The position numbers and the translations under genes are program-made. A stretch of 64,000 nt of DNA. Source: Amorphophallus konjac. Lineage: Eukaryota > Streptophyta > Magnoliopsida > Alismatales > Araceae. Where the stretch lies: positions 314,755,933 to 314,819,932 of the forward strand of contig CM040123.1 of assembly GCA_022559845.1 (NCBI GenBank), given 5' to 3'. The notes under the pieces were generated by a model that was given only the letters and a program-made list of their open reading frames with translations, was not told where the DNA came from and searched no databases. The stretch's first letter is position 1. The number at the start of each line of letters is the position of its first letter. Below are positions 23,586-35,397 of this stretch, piece by piece.

Positions 23586-24280
23586 TATGCAATCAAAGTT
23601 CGAACAAAACAATTTGCAAAGAAGCACACAAGTTGGAATGATTACCGTTCATTTCTTTTATTTGAACCTTGGTGAATTAATGATTTTTAACAAATTGATG
23701 TGATCACTCAAGTGATGAACCTAGTTTCAAATGTGATTTTCTCCGGTGCCAACTAGGAACACTCTCTCACCATGTATAGGCCAACTAAACCCGGGACTTC
23801 AAAGGTACAACCTGCCCGGCGTCCGTGAGGGAATCCACGGGTGCGGGGACTTACGGAGGTCTTGGAAAAGGAATTTCCGGTCCAAAGAGACGGAATGCTC
23901 AATGGAGGGTTGTTCCAATTCCAAGAAGGGTGTGTGGAATCCTAGTGTAGAGAGAGGAGGTCTCTCAAACCAAATGCAAAGATGAATGCCATGCTATGCA
24001 AGAACATCTAAACTATAACTGATAAATAAAACAAAATATGTAAGTACAGAGCAAGAAATATATAAGATGCCACCAGAGATAAACCCCAATAGAAGGTGTA
24101 CCTGAGAACACCCTCAGGTGATGAACGCGCTATACGTCCCCAGCACGATCTACAGAAAGCGCTATGGACACATAGCACGATAATCGACAGTGGGGAAGGG
24201 CTCAAAAATCAAATAAACACACACACTGATGTATTGACAAGCAGGCAACTAGAAGCACGAACGTGGTAGCACAAAGTGTC
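23586..24280 (-). other. Element 3 5' leader
   Basis: Untranslated leader between the primer site and the Gag-like ORF. It holds one decayed CGCGCTAT module at 24123-24181. Confidence 0.65.
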
Positions 24281-24297
24281 CCACCGTGATCGCCAAT
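24279..24297 (-). other. Element 3 primer binding site
   Basis: Minus strand TTGGCGATCACGGTGGGAC two bases after the LTR end, resembling the TTGGCGCC-type primer sites of Tat/Ogre elements. The exact tRNA is not identified. Confidence 0.7.
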
Positions 24298-24298
24298 T

Positions 24299-25727
24299 TG
24301 TGGATCATGAATTTATGATTACCCCCTTAAAATTGATGATTTGGTATTTAGCAAGATAATCTAGCAAGATAATCTAGCAAGATAAAAGCGCTAAAGTCGA
24401 TGATAAAAAAAAGGGGTGAAACATGCATTAATAAGATCTGTGATCGCCACTGAGGCCAGAAACATGCCAAGTAATAAAAATATTAAGATGGGGACATGTT
24501 ACATACCTCAAAAATTCATGAGAGCCAACTATAGGCCGGGATATGAACGCGCTATATCGTCCTAGCGCGTTCTTCAGGTCGCGCTAGGAACATACAACGC
24601 GATATCAGACAGGAAGCGGGCTTGTTCGGATTCGTTCCTTCCTTGCTCCAAGGTCGGCCAAGGTGCAAGGGCTCCACGTATTAGTCTTCTAGTGCTTGCA
24701 AACAATCATAAACAACAAACAAAAGGCCCATTAGATCGAGGTTTTAGTAGAATCTGCCTCTATTCTTAATCAAAAGCATGCAAACGGGGGGCTCGATTAC
24801 CTGGGGGTTTGGTGGTTTTTAAACCCCTATGGATGGGCAAAAGATAGATGTGGTGTGTGTATATGCATGTATTTCGTAAAAGGAGTGTTTTGAAATTAAC
24901 ATGTAATGCTATGCAAAGATTAAAATTCGTAGATTGGGGAAAGGAAAAGAAGAAAAAGGAATAACATGAAAAGGGCCCCTAAATACTCCCTTGGATGTGC
25001 GAGGAGCGAGGATCTATTGATCTGGCACGAAGAACTTCCTCCTCCTCATTAATATCTCGAGTGGCATCCCCCGAGAACGACGGCCAAAGGGTTCAATTTA
25101 TAGGAAAGAGGTCAAAAAGCACCTTAGATCGGAGTTCAATTCAATCCGACGATTTGGCGGCTCAAATTGAGGTAATCTTGCCGATTAATGAGGGGGAAAG
25201 GTTCTACTAGGTTTAGAAACCTTCCTGGATAAGATACACAATCAGAAGCTTACCAAATAAGGACTCTGAGTCGAAAGAAGGGAGTCCGGTTCGGAAAGGG
25301 CTCTGCCTGATAACGCGCTATACTTCCATAGCGCGTTCATGAAGAACGCGCTATGACGATATAGCGCGATAATTAAAGGCCCACGAAATGATTTAAAAAA
25401 GGAGAAATATCCTTTGGGCAGCAATTTAATCAAATGTTAAGTGAGAATAACATTTAAAGTGGATGCTACAATGATCAAACGTCAAGCAATAACAACTGCT
25501 CAAATGATAACTTCAATTAGATCCACCACGCGCTATGAACAAGAAAGCGATAAGAGCGGATAGCGCGGGAATGCCAAACTCGAGACGAGATCCAAGGTAT
25601 GGAATTGAAATGTTGGGCCAAGAATGGGGAGAAATCCCAGAAAATCAACCAATTAAGGATCAATCAGGGCATTAACTAGGAGAACAAAGAAAATGCTCAA
25701 TTTATCGGCCAAAATTGGGTGTCTACA
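24299..25727 (-). repeat. Element 3 5' LTR
   Basis: 1,429 bp, about 20 substitutions from 13438-14853 plus a 14-bp tandem duplication (AATCTAGCAAGATA near 24357). The right flank starts GTGAC. Confidence 0.93.
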
Positions 25728-26310
25728 GTGACTTTTGGATCTAAGGCACCTTCTGGGGCGGAGCTAGAGAATTGTCTCTATATCCCATCTCTTCTCATTC
25801 CAAGTCATTCTCTATCATTATTCCTCAGTGTTGGTTCAATAAAATGGTTGAAGGAGTTATTAAAAAAATCAAAATGAAAAATAAAAAAAATGGAATTTAG
25901 GGCTAGGTCGACCACTTCGGTCGATCGCCACCCTCGCTCCGGTTGACCGAACCCGGCGAACCAGACCGGCAAAACCAGCAGACCCCTTTTAAAGGGGTCT
26001 TCACACTCCCTTTCTTCATTCCAACACCCCCACTCCCTCTCATACCCTATTTCCCTAACCCTGAACACCAAAACTCCACTTTCCTACCCCAAAAACCTAA
26101 TTCTTTCTTCACTCGCACAAGATTCGATCCATTCGTCACGGTTTCGAAACGATATCTCCACGACCGTTCGTGCGTTCGTGAAGACCTACCCAAGGTTTTA
26201 GATTGTGGAGAAGATCATTCCAAGCCCTAGGAGTGTCCTTTGATCCATCTTCATCACCAGGGTTAAGATAGATCCTTCGAGGATTTCCACAGTGAGTTTT
26301 CTAGTCTAGG
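25728..26310 (+). other. Element 2 post-pol spacer, right part
   Basis: Continues the spacer cut at 13437. It has GGTCGACC-type dyads (about 25912-25950) and a perfect 19-base odd palindrome at 25981-25999 (GACCCCTTT arms), at the place where element 1 has its TATA box. Confidence 0.75.
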
Positions 26311-27764
26311 ATGCCGCCTCGATAGAGTTCTCGACGTTCTGCCCAAGGGGAACCTAATGGTCAGAGATGAGAGGCCTCGGCTCATCCACCACAGCGGGCA
26401 CCTGCACCTCATCGTGCACCTCGGATGCCTCCACGGCCCATTATTGACCCTTGATTGGTCGACTTCAATGAGGTGAACGAGATTCTGCCCGATCTATGTG
26501 CACTTTTTGAGATTCAATAGGGGTGGACTGATTTTGTCACTAGATATACTTGATATTATCCCAACTTCGTGCAGCAATTTTATGGAAATTTTGTTGTGAG
26601 GAATGAAGAGTTATATACAGTTGTTCAAGATGTTGAGATTCATATAACTCCTGATCTTTTTCGGCGAGCCTTAGAAGTTTCAGTCAAGGGTGCTGACATG
26701 ACTTTTTGTCATGGCAAAGTTGAGGACACATTTATTACTATGACAAATTGTGACTATGTGTGTGGTGTTAGTGACTTAATTACATTAAATGTAAATTATT
26801 TTCCACCACTGTAGCGCATTCTGCACCACATGTTTACCTCTCTTATATATCCAAAATGTGGGAGTTGCAATGAAGTGATAGAGGTGCACAGATTTCTGTT
26901 TTACCATGTTATGAATGGAGATTCAGTCAACATGGGTCGGCTTATGACAGATTTGATCGGAACATGTCGAACCCAACTGAGGAGATCTTTGCCTTATGCT
27001 TCACAGCTACAGGAGTATTCATATATGCTAGGATAAATTTGGGTGATGAACTATTTATTAGAGTCCGACAGGATGATATCTACAATGAGCATAAAATATT
27101 CTCAGATTTTGGATATTACTGGGGTCCCGATGGCCAGCTCCGACGCAATGTGCCAGTTTATGGGGAAGAATCTGAAAGTGAAGAAGAGCCCGAGCAGCAA
27201 CAAGGTCAAGGGGACGCCCCATCTCCAGTTCAGGCTAAGGACCAGCCTCCTCCACCTTCACCTCATCACATGGATCCAGAAATGCCTCCTCCACCGTAGT
27301 TCTTTCATGGGGAGTCTTCTACTCAGGGGGCCGGACATCACTCTTGGGCAGACTATGAGACTTTTGACAGGCGTCTTACTGGGATAGAAACTTGAGTGGA
27401 TACTTTTGGCGGTCACCTCTCTACCTTTGGGGATCACATAGACACTATGGGTAATGTGATTGACACTATGTCAGGTTGCATAGATTCCTTCTCTACGGTC
27501 TTGGACACTCTCTCCGCTCAGATGACCACTCTCTCCACCCATATGACCTCCTTCACCGCCAGTCATGAAGACTCTAGCCAGGCCTTCCACATCATGAACT
27601 TAACACTTCTTAGAATGCAGCACCGTGATGTGGCCCGTGACAACTCCATTGCCCATATTCAGGATCATCTTCAGCTTCAAGACCATTCTCTTGAGGACAT
27701 CCGACGCCGCCTTGGATATCAGCCTCCTCCTCCTGAGGATCACCCTCCTGTAGATGGCCACTAA
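26311..27764 (+). pseudogene. Element 2 post-pol ORF, putative plant transposon protein type (broken)
   Basis: Homologue of the 3935-5385 gene. ATG at 26311 followed by a stop at the fifth codon (CAG to TAG compared with element 1). Further stops near 26454, 26518, 26549, 26812, 27298 and 27393, and a 1-bp frame change near 27000. The core HHMFTSLIYPK, NMGRLMTDLIGTCR and the C-terminal coiled-coil-like LDTLSAQMTTLSTHMTS are recognisable. Like its relative it lacks membrane segments. Confidence 0.75.
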
Positions 27765-28274
27765 GGATTTGTTTTTAGTTTCCTTCTTCCAGTCCGTGTC
27801 CTTAGGTCTTGTGTCTTTCAGGTCCTCTTTTCATCTATCCTATCCCCTCCTTTGATGATGCCAAAGGGGGAGAAGTAGTTATGCAGTTATGCAGGGCTTA
27901 TATAATTTATGCATGCATGTTCTTATGTTCTGTATGAATGATCATTTGTGAGAACATTTTGTGAGTCATTGCATTTTGTGAGTCAATTTTGCATTTCCCT
28001 TTGTTATGATGTCTAGAAGTCTTGCATTCTCTCAAGCATCAATGTACTTTGTAATGAAATGATGAAATGAATGCAATTGGTATTTAATATCAAATGGTTG
28101 GTTCTTGTCTCTTATTTCTCATCTATTTTGGCAAATAAAATATTGAATGGTTTGCGTTGCTTTGCAAAATGAATGAATTCTTGGTTGATCGCCTTTCCCA
28201 TACTCAATTTGATTATCAAGGCATGCCATTGCTCTTATAATCCAATGTTTTATCATCATCAAAAAGGGAGAGAT
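27765..28274 (+). other. Element 2 3' spacer with polypurine tracts
   Basis: Noncoding; AAAGGGGGAGAAG near 27865 and AAAAAGGGAGAGA at 28261-28273 next to the LTR. Confidence 0.75.
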
Positions 28275-29751
28275 TGTTGAGTCTCTCATGGTGATTTTAA
28301 TGATAACAAAACCCCAGTATGATGAATGTTTTGAGTATATCTAGTTTTACTAAAGTAAGCACTCATGTAGGCTCACAAGTCTTTTTCTATCACAAGAATT
28401 CGCTCAAAAAGGTTTGTGTTCCACAAAGCCCAGAATAAGTCTAAACCAACTCAACTTGCTTGAAACAAAATGTTGTTTCAAAGTATATTATATAAGGATA
28501 TGATTTATGGGCTAACAATGCTGTTTTTGCAGATTTTTCAGAGTTCGATCGACCTGGCCAGGTGGAGCGGTCTACCTAATCTCCCAAGGCTGAAAACTCT
28601 GTAACTTTACACAATTCGGTCGACCGCCCCCCCTAGACCGGTCGACCAGATTTTTCAGCGTCCAAAAGCCTTCAACCTGTAAAAGTTAGGTCGACCTCCC
28701 AGTTCTACCCGGTCGACCGAACCCTCCATGGCAGCAATTGTTGACTTTATGTTTCTTCAACGTGGGAAGCCCTTCTCCTTGGATTTTTTAATCCCAAAGT
28801 CACCAGACATGCCATGATTTGTGGATCTAGTTCTTGGCTTGTCTCTTGACCATTTAAGATGTATAAAAACATCTCATTGGGGTCAAAAACCCTAATCACT
28901 CAAGGGAGATCAAAGGGGGATGCCAAGGGAGAAAGAGTGATGCAGGAAGAGTTCCGTGAATAGTGCTTCGTCCAAAGGTTCTCCATCCAAGATCAAGATT
29001 TTCAAGATCAAGCTGAGGCCATTCAGTGGAAATCAAGCTGAGAAGCAAGCTTCATCAAATATCTTCTTCATCCACTAAGGGGGAGCTTAAACCTAAAGTT
29101 TTTCTTTTGTGTCTCTTCTTCCAAAATTCCCGAGCTTCAAGTGTTTGTTTCCTGTAATCTCTAAACAGTTAAGTGTGTGTGGATCTACTCAGATCCTTGT
29201 GTGTTTTTGGTGTATTTGCACCTTCGTGGGAGTTTCTCTCATTCTACGAGTGTGTGTGTGTTCAGATCTTGTAATCCTTATAAGATAGTGTGTGAATCCT
29301 CACAGTCTGTGAGGGGTGGACGTAGGTTGCCGTCGTTGCATCCGAACCACCTAAAAATCATTGTCTTTTATGTGGTTTGGTCCTTTTCTCCTATATCTTT
29401 TCTGTGCAAGCTCTCGTAGATTAAATCATTTGTTTTTCTCCGCTTAGATCAAGTTTAATTGATCATTCTTATAGCAGATCCTTGGTATATCAAAAGCTGG
29501 GTTCAGATTGACAAGGTTAGTATTGTCAGGACGATAACACCTTGCGTGAGAGAATCTCTGGATTCCAACTCCACCTGGTACCAAGGAGCTATTGTGGTGG
29601 TTAATTTTTGATAGATCTAACTTGCCTTGTATTAGATCTAAATTTGATAGTTGCTATTTTATCCTACTTTGTTTAAATCGGCTAAGTTTTCTTAAAATTT
29701 GTATTCACCCAATTCACCCCCCTCTTGGGTGTCATTTATCGCGGGACTTCA
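28275..29751 (+). repeat. Element 2 3' LTR
   Basis: 1,477 bp from TGTTGAGTCTC to GCGGGACTTCA. A cluster of GGTCGACC-type dyads at 28552-28735 lies in U3. TATA (TATAAAAA) near 28862. Confidence 0.9.
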
Positions 29752-31080
29752 GAGTTGACTCTCTCCCTGTAGTTCTCTACCTGGGATCAACCCAGGGGTC
29801 GACTCCAAGAGTCGACCCCACCCCGTTTTTGCTGCTCTTTACGGTAAGTTCTTCCTAAAAAAAGGAGGATAGGAAGAAAGCCTATGACAGGATGCATCAT
29901 TAGAAGTCATGCCTATCTCATGATTCCGTGCATTCCTGGAGTCGACCCCACCCCCTTTTTGCTGCTCTTTACGGTAAGTTCATCCTAAAAAAAGGAGGAT
30001 AGGAAGAAAGCCTATGACAGGATGCATCATTAGAAGTCATGCCTATCTCATGATTCTGTGCATTCCAAAAATCGAAATCCCCACTGCACTTCTCTTTTGC
30101 ACAAGCATGATTAGGTCCCTCTCTTCTTTCACATGCATTCATACGTGTGAGGCTTTTCATGATCGAATCCTGAAGGTTATCAGAAGCAAAATTTCTTGTG
30201 CATCCATATATGCTTCATGACTAAATTAGTTTCCAAAGAAATCCCATTTGTGCAAACTTAGAAATAGCGCATCCCTACATTATCAATTGGCATATCTGCA
30301 CGATCCTGAAAGTGCATCCCTCACCCCTGAGGGCTATATCTCCACAAAAAGCATTCATACATTCCATGAGATGCATGCTCTTTTTTGTAAGGGCTAAGAG
30401 CCTTGAACTAACCTCAAATGCCCTAAAACTTGACCCCGAGCTTTGCTTGCTGGAAGCCTCCTTGCGTCGATGTAGGCCGGTTCCTACGTCGACACACCCT
30501 TTTGGCCAGCCCTTTGCAGCGCCCTCTACTTGAGAGATGCGTCAATGCACTGCGTGCAGTGCGCCGATGCATCCCCTCTCCGAACCGCTAGCCCAGCTAC
30601 TGGTTGCACGCGGGGTCGACGAAGGTCCACCCCTGCATCGACGTACCCCCCTTGCCAAGCCCAGTGTCTTTGACTCCTCCGCATGCATGCATATGCACTT
30701 TACATTGTTCTGCCCATCTGTAAGAACAACAGTGAGGAGAGAGGGAGAGAATAAATAAATAACAAGAAAATGGGTGATAACAAAACCATAATGTGAACCC
30801 AATGAAAGTCAGATATAAAGATCAAAAGGAGGAAAGAAGGAAACAAAAAAAATAACAAAACAAAACAACGGAAGCTCTGGAATCCCTGTCTCAGCCTTGG
30901 ACAGGTCGACCTATCTAGCCAATCTCATTAGCACTGGCAGGATCGGTCGACCGATCAGGCCAGTTCGATCGACCATCGGAGGTGGAGTCAACTCCATTGG
31001 CCCCGGAGTCGACTCCTCCAGCAAGCTTTCTTTGTTGGGAATTTCAACCGACTGAATTGAAATTTCGGTCGACCGAAATC
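29752..31080. mobile_element. Remnant of an older Sirevirus-like LTR region
   Basis: No gene. Recognised by the same GTCGAC-centred palindromes as the neighbouring LTRs: GGGGTCGACTC with its exact complement at about 29797-29821, GGAGTCGACTCC near 31005 and GGTCGACCG near 30945 and 31072. It is interrupted by element 2 at 29751. Boundaries are not defined. Confidence 0.45.
29811..30066. repeat. 130-bp tandem duplication
   Basis: 29811-29936 and 29941-30066 are nearly identical (three differences seen), period 130 bp. Confidence 0.93.
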
Positions 31081-32065
31081 CCCTATATCAAAAAAAACAC
31101 CAATGAAACATAAACAAAAAAATCAACTTAAACAAAAATCAATATAAACAAAAAAAATAACAAAGCAAACAATGAAAGAAGAAATGGTAGACCACGGATA
31201 TTGATAAAAAAATGATGAACCTAAAAGCCATCCTCGTCAAGAGACCAAATGGCATTTGTCCAGGGTTTCTCCCCCTTGACCCTATGAGAAGGGAATATCG
31301 AACGTGGCCTCCGCAAGGCATGCCCGGCCCGGGGATTCATCCCACTATAGCCATGGCATGATATTGCACCGGGTCGATAATCTACCAAATTTAAACCATT
31401 TTGATAGGGATTTAACCTCATGACTTCTTTATTCAAATATTAACTTGACGTTCCCCGACATACGTGTGCTCCGGTCTCACCGCTGCGACTATGATGTTTT
31501 TGATCCGGACATTCGTCCGAACATCAAATGGTTGATTTACGACCGAAATGGCTCCAAAAATCTTTCTGTACCCCACCATGGGGGATTTTGATGCTCTTCA
31601 ATATGCCATCTACTCCTTTCATGGAAATTGATGTTTAGGACATTTGGCCCCTCTTCTTAGCGATTAATCAGAGGTTTTTCTCTCTCCGAGGGGATGTAAT
31701 TAACGCCGTGACCTCTACAACACGACGGGTCTTTAGTCCCAACCCGATACCCACAATCATCTGGTCAGTCAGATGGAGCACACCCTGGGCTTTAGACCAT
31801 TCTAGTCTCGAAGCCCGAACATATTGTCAAACACGTGGCTGGCACGCCCTCGCACGATAAACTGATAAACCGATTTCCAGATTCAAAAGAACACCCAATA
31901 TTTTTATCGAAGAACCATGAGTGCGTCTAACAGGGGCCATAACTTATCTCATGTACTCTTTGATCAGTAATAAGACCTTGTTCAACTTATATGTAAATCA
32001 GAGTAGTTAAAATATTAACAATTACCTCAACAGAAGTAAATAGAAACATATATATTCAACGATCG
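31081..32065. other. Unassigned noncoding stretch
   Basis: A-rich at the start (31085-31175), otherwise mixed. I see no ORF, repeat boundary or RNA gene that I can support. Confidence 0.5.
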
Positions 32066-33141
32066 TGTAACGCCCGAGAATTTTCTAGAAAGTTTCTGGA
32101 GTTAGAAATAATTATTTAGCATTTAAAAGGCTTAAATGGGTTAATTAAATGAATTTAAAGACTCTATATTAACCAAAGGGCTAAGCCCACTTAAAATTTG
32201 GCCCAAAGACCAATTTCCAAGGTTATTAGGCCCAAGCCCACATCTAGAAACGTAATAGGAGTATTTTTCTAAATTTAAACGGATAATTAGGCATAATTAC
32301 TAGAGGGAATTTGAATACAATTAAAATTCTGGCGCTCTGGCTAGTAGTTGATAGAGGCGGTCCTAAGGAGACCGCTACCTCCTTCCGTGAACGAAAACGC
32401 AAGAAACGTGGAAAAGTTGGATTTTTCCCATCCCAATCCCCATGGTTCGATACTATCTGGCAAAGTAACTTAGTCTAGGACTCTAGGGGATCGATCCTAC
32501 TTCAAATTGGGACTCCTAAATCGATCTAATCCTAAGCCCTAGGCCAAACTCTATAAATAAGGCCAAGATTCAACCTACGCGTACCCTAGTTTTAGCTCGC
32601 CTGGTTTGACGGTAAGGAGATGGTATTTTGAGTTAGTCCTTTAGGCTTTATTATTCCATTTGATATCTTCTAACCTTTTACAAAATGTCATGTTAGGAGG
32701 TCAAGCATCCAGAGAGTTAGAAAGATCGAAAGTTGCTATTTTTCTGCAAACCGCGCAGGAACAGACATGTTCTCCTAGTGAAGATCATGGGGTTAGGGAC
32801 CCAAATCGAGCTATTTTTAAGTTCATCATTTAGAATAAGTTGTTCCTCTTTATATCTTCTCATCACCCTGGAAATTTCATGAATTTAAGATGAGAGTGTA
32901 GGCGCCGAAAGTCAGTTTTAGGGGCGGGCGATGGCACTGTGTGTGTCTTCCTTCCGAACTATGCTGCTGCTACCTACAGTGCACAGACTAGAAATAAAGA
33001 AATAGTGATCGCCAGAGGCTACTACCTGAGCCTCATAGGGGTGGGATGATCGCTTGAAAGACGCCTCAAGTGGGGAGAAGAAACCTGAGCCTCACAGGGG
33101 TGGGATAACTCAGCTGAGCACGGGCTGCTCCTCTCACCGAG
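32066..33141 (+). mobile_element. LTR-like segment, TGTAACGCCC type
   Basis: Begins TGTAACGCCCGAG, a start common in plant Ty3 chromovirus LTRs, with a TATA box (CTATAAATAA) at 32551. The right end is not found and no primer site follows. A 51-bp imperfect duplication (CTGAGCCTCA, GGGGTGGGAT) is at 33027-33110. Confidence 0.4.
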
Positions 33142-33481
33142 GATGACCTCCCGACCCTTCTGCGAAACCTGCAACACCAGTCAGCAGAAGAGCACAGAGA
33201 AAGCACCCCCACCTTCTTCAACTCCGTCGAACTCCCCTCTCTCCAACCAACCAACCAACCCCCCACTCAGTTGGACCGGGGATTGGTTTTTTACTCCAAG
33301 GCTCCATCTCCAAGCCTTGGATGGGACGTGCAGGAGGATCGTGGGGAAAGGAGAGAGGTGGCTCAGGACGTGGTGGAAGGACAACCCACGTTCTTTGACC
33401 AACAGTTACCAGAAGGTGGCCGAGCGACTGGACTTCTACGAAGGGATAGGCGGCCATTGGTTTGGCCTTCCATGGACTTGG
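33142..33481. other. Short unassigned sequence with an open frame
   Basis: A plus-strand frame of 120 codons (33143-33505) runs into the repeat array of the next LTR. I recognise no domain. It ends exactly where element 4 homology begins, so it may be a scrap of another element. Confidence 0.3.
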
Positions 33482-35397
33482 GCAGAGTCTATACACTGGG
33501 CTTGAAGTGTATACATTGAGCATCTCATGTAAGTCCATACATTCATAGTGCATTACATTGGCTAAGTATATACAACGTCTGTTCATGCATTGTCTTAGGC
33601 TAAGTCTGTACAGCCTACATCTCATGCAGCGTCAACGCTATGAGCATTCTCAAGTCTGCAGCGTCAACGCTGTGAGTGTGTACATAGCATTCACGTTTCA
33701 CAAAGTCTATACAGCGCCTCAGGCTGAGCAAGTCCATACATTGGTCGGTGGAAAGTCTGTACATCCTCCGCCAAGCTTTCCAAGTCTGTACAGCCAAAGT
33801 CTGCACATCCTGTTCAGTTAAGTCTGTACATTGCATCATAGTGTTATGCAGTGTCTGGGTGAAGTCTATACAGACTGTTCATGCATTCAAGTTCAAGTAT
33901 ATGCATCCGTCCGTCTCTGTAAGCGTCTAAGGCTTTGGGCAAAGTTTATACAGACTTCAGCGTTTCATTCTGCGTCTTATAGCATGTCTGTACATTGCAT
34001 CGTCTCTATCAGTGCTTCACTAGTCAAGTCTGTATAGACTTTAGCGTCTCATGAACGTCTATACAACGCATCAGCATTTAGAAGTCTGTACATTGGCCTT
34101 TGCATTAAGTTTCAAGTCTGTACAGTCTATCTTCAAGTGTTTGGCCAACTCTGTACATCCGTGTTGCCCTTTCATTGTTGAGGCAGAGTCTGTACACTGG
34201 CTTAGACTTCCCAAGTCTATACAATGCTTCCTCATTGAAAGTCTATACATCGTGGCCTTGAACTTTCAAGTATGAACAACGCTGCTTTGTCAAAACCTGT
34301 ACATCGCAGCTATGTTGAAGTCTGTACAGCCAGTTTCTTGATCAAGTCTGTACAAGCGTGAAGTCTGCACATTGGTCTTCGAATTCAATGTCTATACATT
34401 GAGCTTTTACATGAAGTCTATACATTGTTGTTTGCATTGTAAAGTCCACACGTCCTCAGCTGAATCCCATGTCCATACAACGACACTGTAGCTGGCATAG
34501 CTCATGTCTGCACATTGGTCTTCATCTCCTGAAGTCTAGTCATTGGAAAGTATATACACTGAGCTCACAAGAAGACTTCCAAGTCTCTACACTCTCTCAG
34601 TGTACATACTTGCCCATTTGCTGTTTCAGAGTATATACACTCAGTGTTATAAGATTTAAATAACCACTTGTTCTATGATATGATTATAAGATTTTTGTGT
34701 GTGCAGGGTTAACGCAGAATGACCACAGCGTCCACGCAGCAAGTATACTAGTAGAAGTATTAGCTGCTGGAACACAACTGCGTCAACACTATGGGCTAGC
34801 AGCGTCGACGCAGTAGTTCAAGGAAGGGGTGACTTGTCTCTGGCTGTCTTCAATGTGTCAACGCAGCAGTGGAGCAGCGTCGACACAACTGTCAATAGGG
34901 CTAGGCTGGTTGCTCACTGGAACGCATCAATGCGTCAACGCCATGGGTTGGAAGCGTCAACGCAGCAGACTTGAGTTCTGCTGGTATAATATCTTTGAAG
35001 GCTGTGTCAACTCTGTGGAGCAAGTGGGTTGACGCCACCTGACTCCAATTGCTGAGCGTACTAATGAGGGGGCACGTGATCCGATGGGAAAAAGGGGAAG
35101 GATGCTGACACGTGTTAGATAAGGGGTGCTACCCTGCCAAGTGGACCAATCAGTGGTCACTAGGGCATTTTCTACTCAACCTTCGGAGGCTCTGTTTCTG
35201 ATATAAAAGCACCCCATCATCCTCTCGAAAGTAGTTAACTCTCCACAGAAGAAGAGGAAGCTCTCCAGCGAAGAAATCTGAGAGTGTGAGAAAAAGAAGA
35301 AAAAGAGAGAGAAGAGAAGAGCAGAGAGTGAGAGATTAGGAGAGCAGAAGAAAAAGAAAGAGAGATAGAGAGTGAGCGAGAGAGCTCGTGCAGAAGA
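33482..35397 (+). repeat. Element 4 5' LTR, left part
   Basis: Matches 43058-44972. It contains the AGTCTRTACA array (33484-34640), a GCGTCGACGC cluster (34720-35035), a TATA box (ATATAAAAG) at 35201 and a GA-rich leader at 35225-35395. Confidence 0.92.
33484..34640. repeat. Array of about 40 AGTCTRTACA motifs, copy 1
   Basis: Motif AAGTCTRTACA followed by TTGG, GCC, TCC or ACG, spaced irregularly at about 20-40 bp in otherwise non-repetitive sequence. The core GTCTATACAGAC is an imperfect palindrome. Confidence 0.9.

Larger units (their letters stand above)
13438..25727 (-). mobile_element. Element 3: non-autonomous Tat/Ogre-like LTR retrotransposon carrying an antisense PMD gene
   Basis: Two LTRs (13438-14853 and 24299-25727, about 1.4% apart) are flanked by GTGAC on both sides. 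Read on the minus strand, the LTR starts TGTAGACACCC and ends TCCACA. The primer site TTGGCGATCACGGTGGGAC follows the 24299 end and the polypurine tract AAGGAGGGG precedes the 14853 end. Inside are two minus-strand Gag-like ORFs and a plus-strand, intron-bearing PMD gene, but no protease, RT, RNase H or integrase. It must have moved with enzymes from another element. TSD and low LTR divergence mark a recent insertion. Confidence 0.88.
7188..29751 (+). mobile_element. Element 2: Sirevirus-type copia retrotransposon, split by element 3
   Basis: Same family as element 1. Parts: truncated 5' LTR 7188-8175, primer site 8178, gag, pol to 13166, spacer to 13437, then (after element 3) spacer from 25728, post-pol ORF 26311-27764 and 3' LTR 28275-29751. 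It carries many more stops than element 1. Its first about 527 LTR bases should lie upstream of element 1, outside the window. Bases GAGTT after 29751 would be its target duplication. Confidence 0.85.

Noticed and set aside
33143..33505. Possible captured host exon
   Set aside because: No recognisable domain or splice sites; kept only as unassigned sequence.
33500..34700. Several short frames in the AGTCTRTACA array (also at 43132-44237)
   Set aside because: By-product of the motif array inside an LTR; both LTR copies show them and none has domain features.
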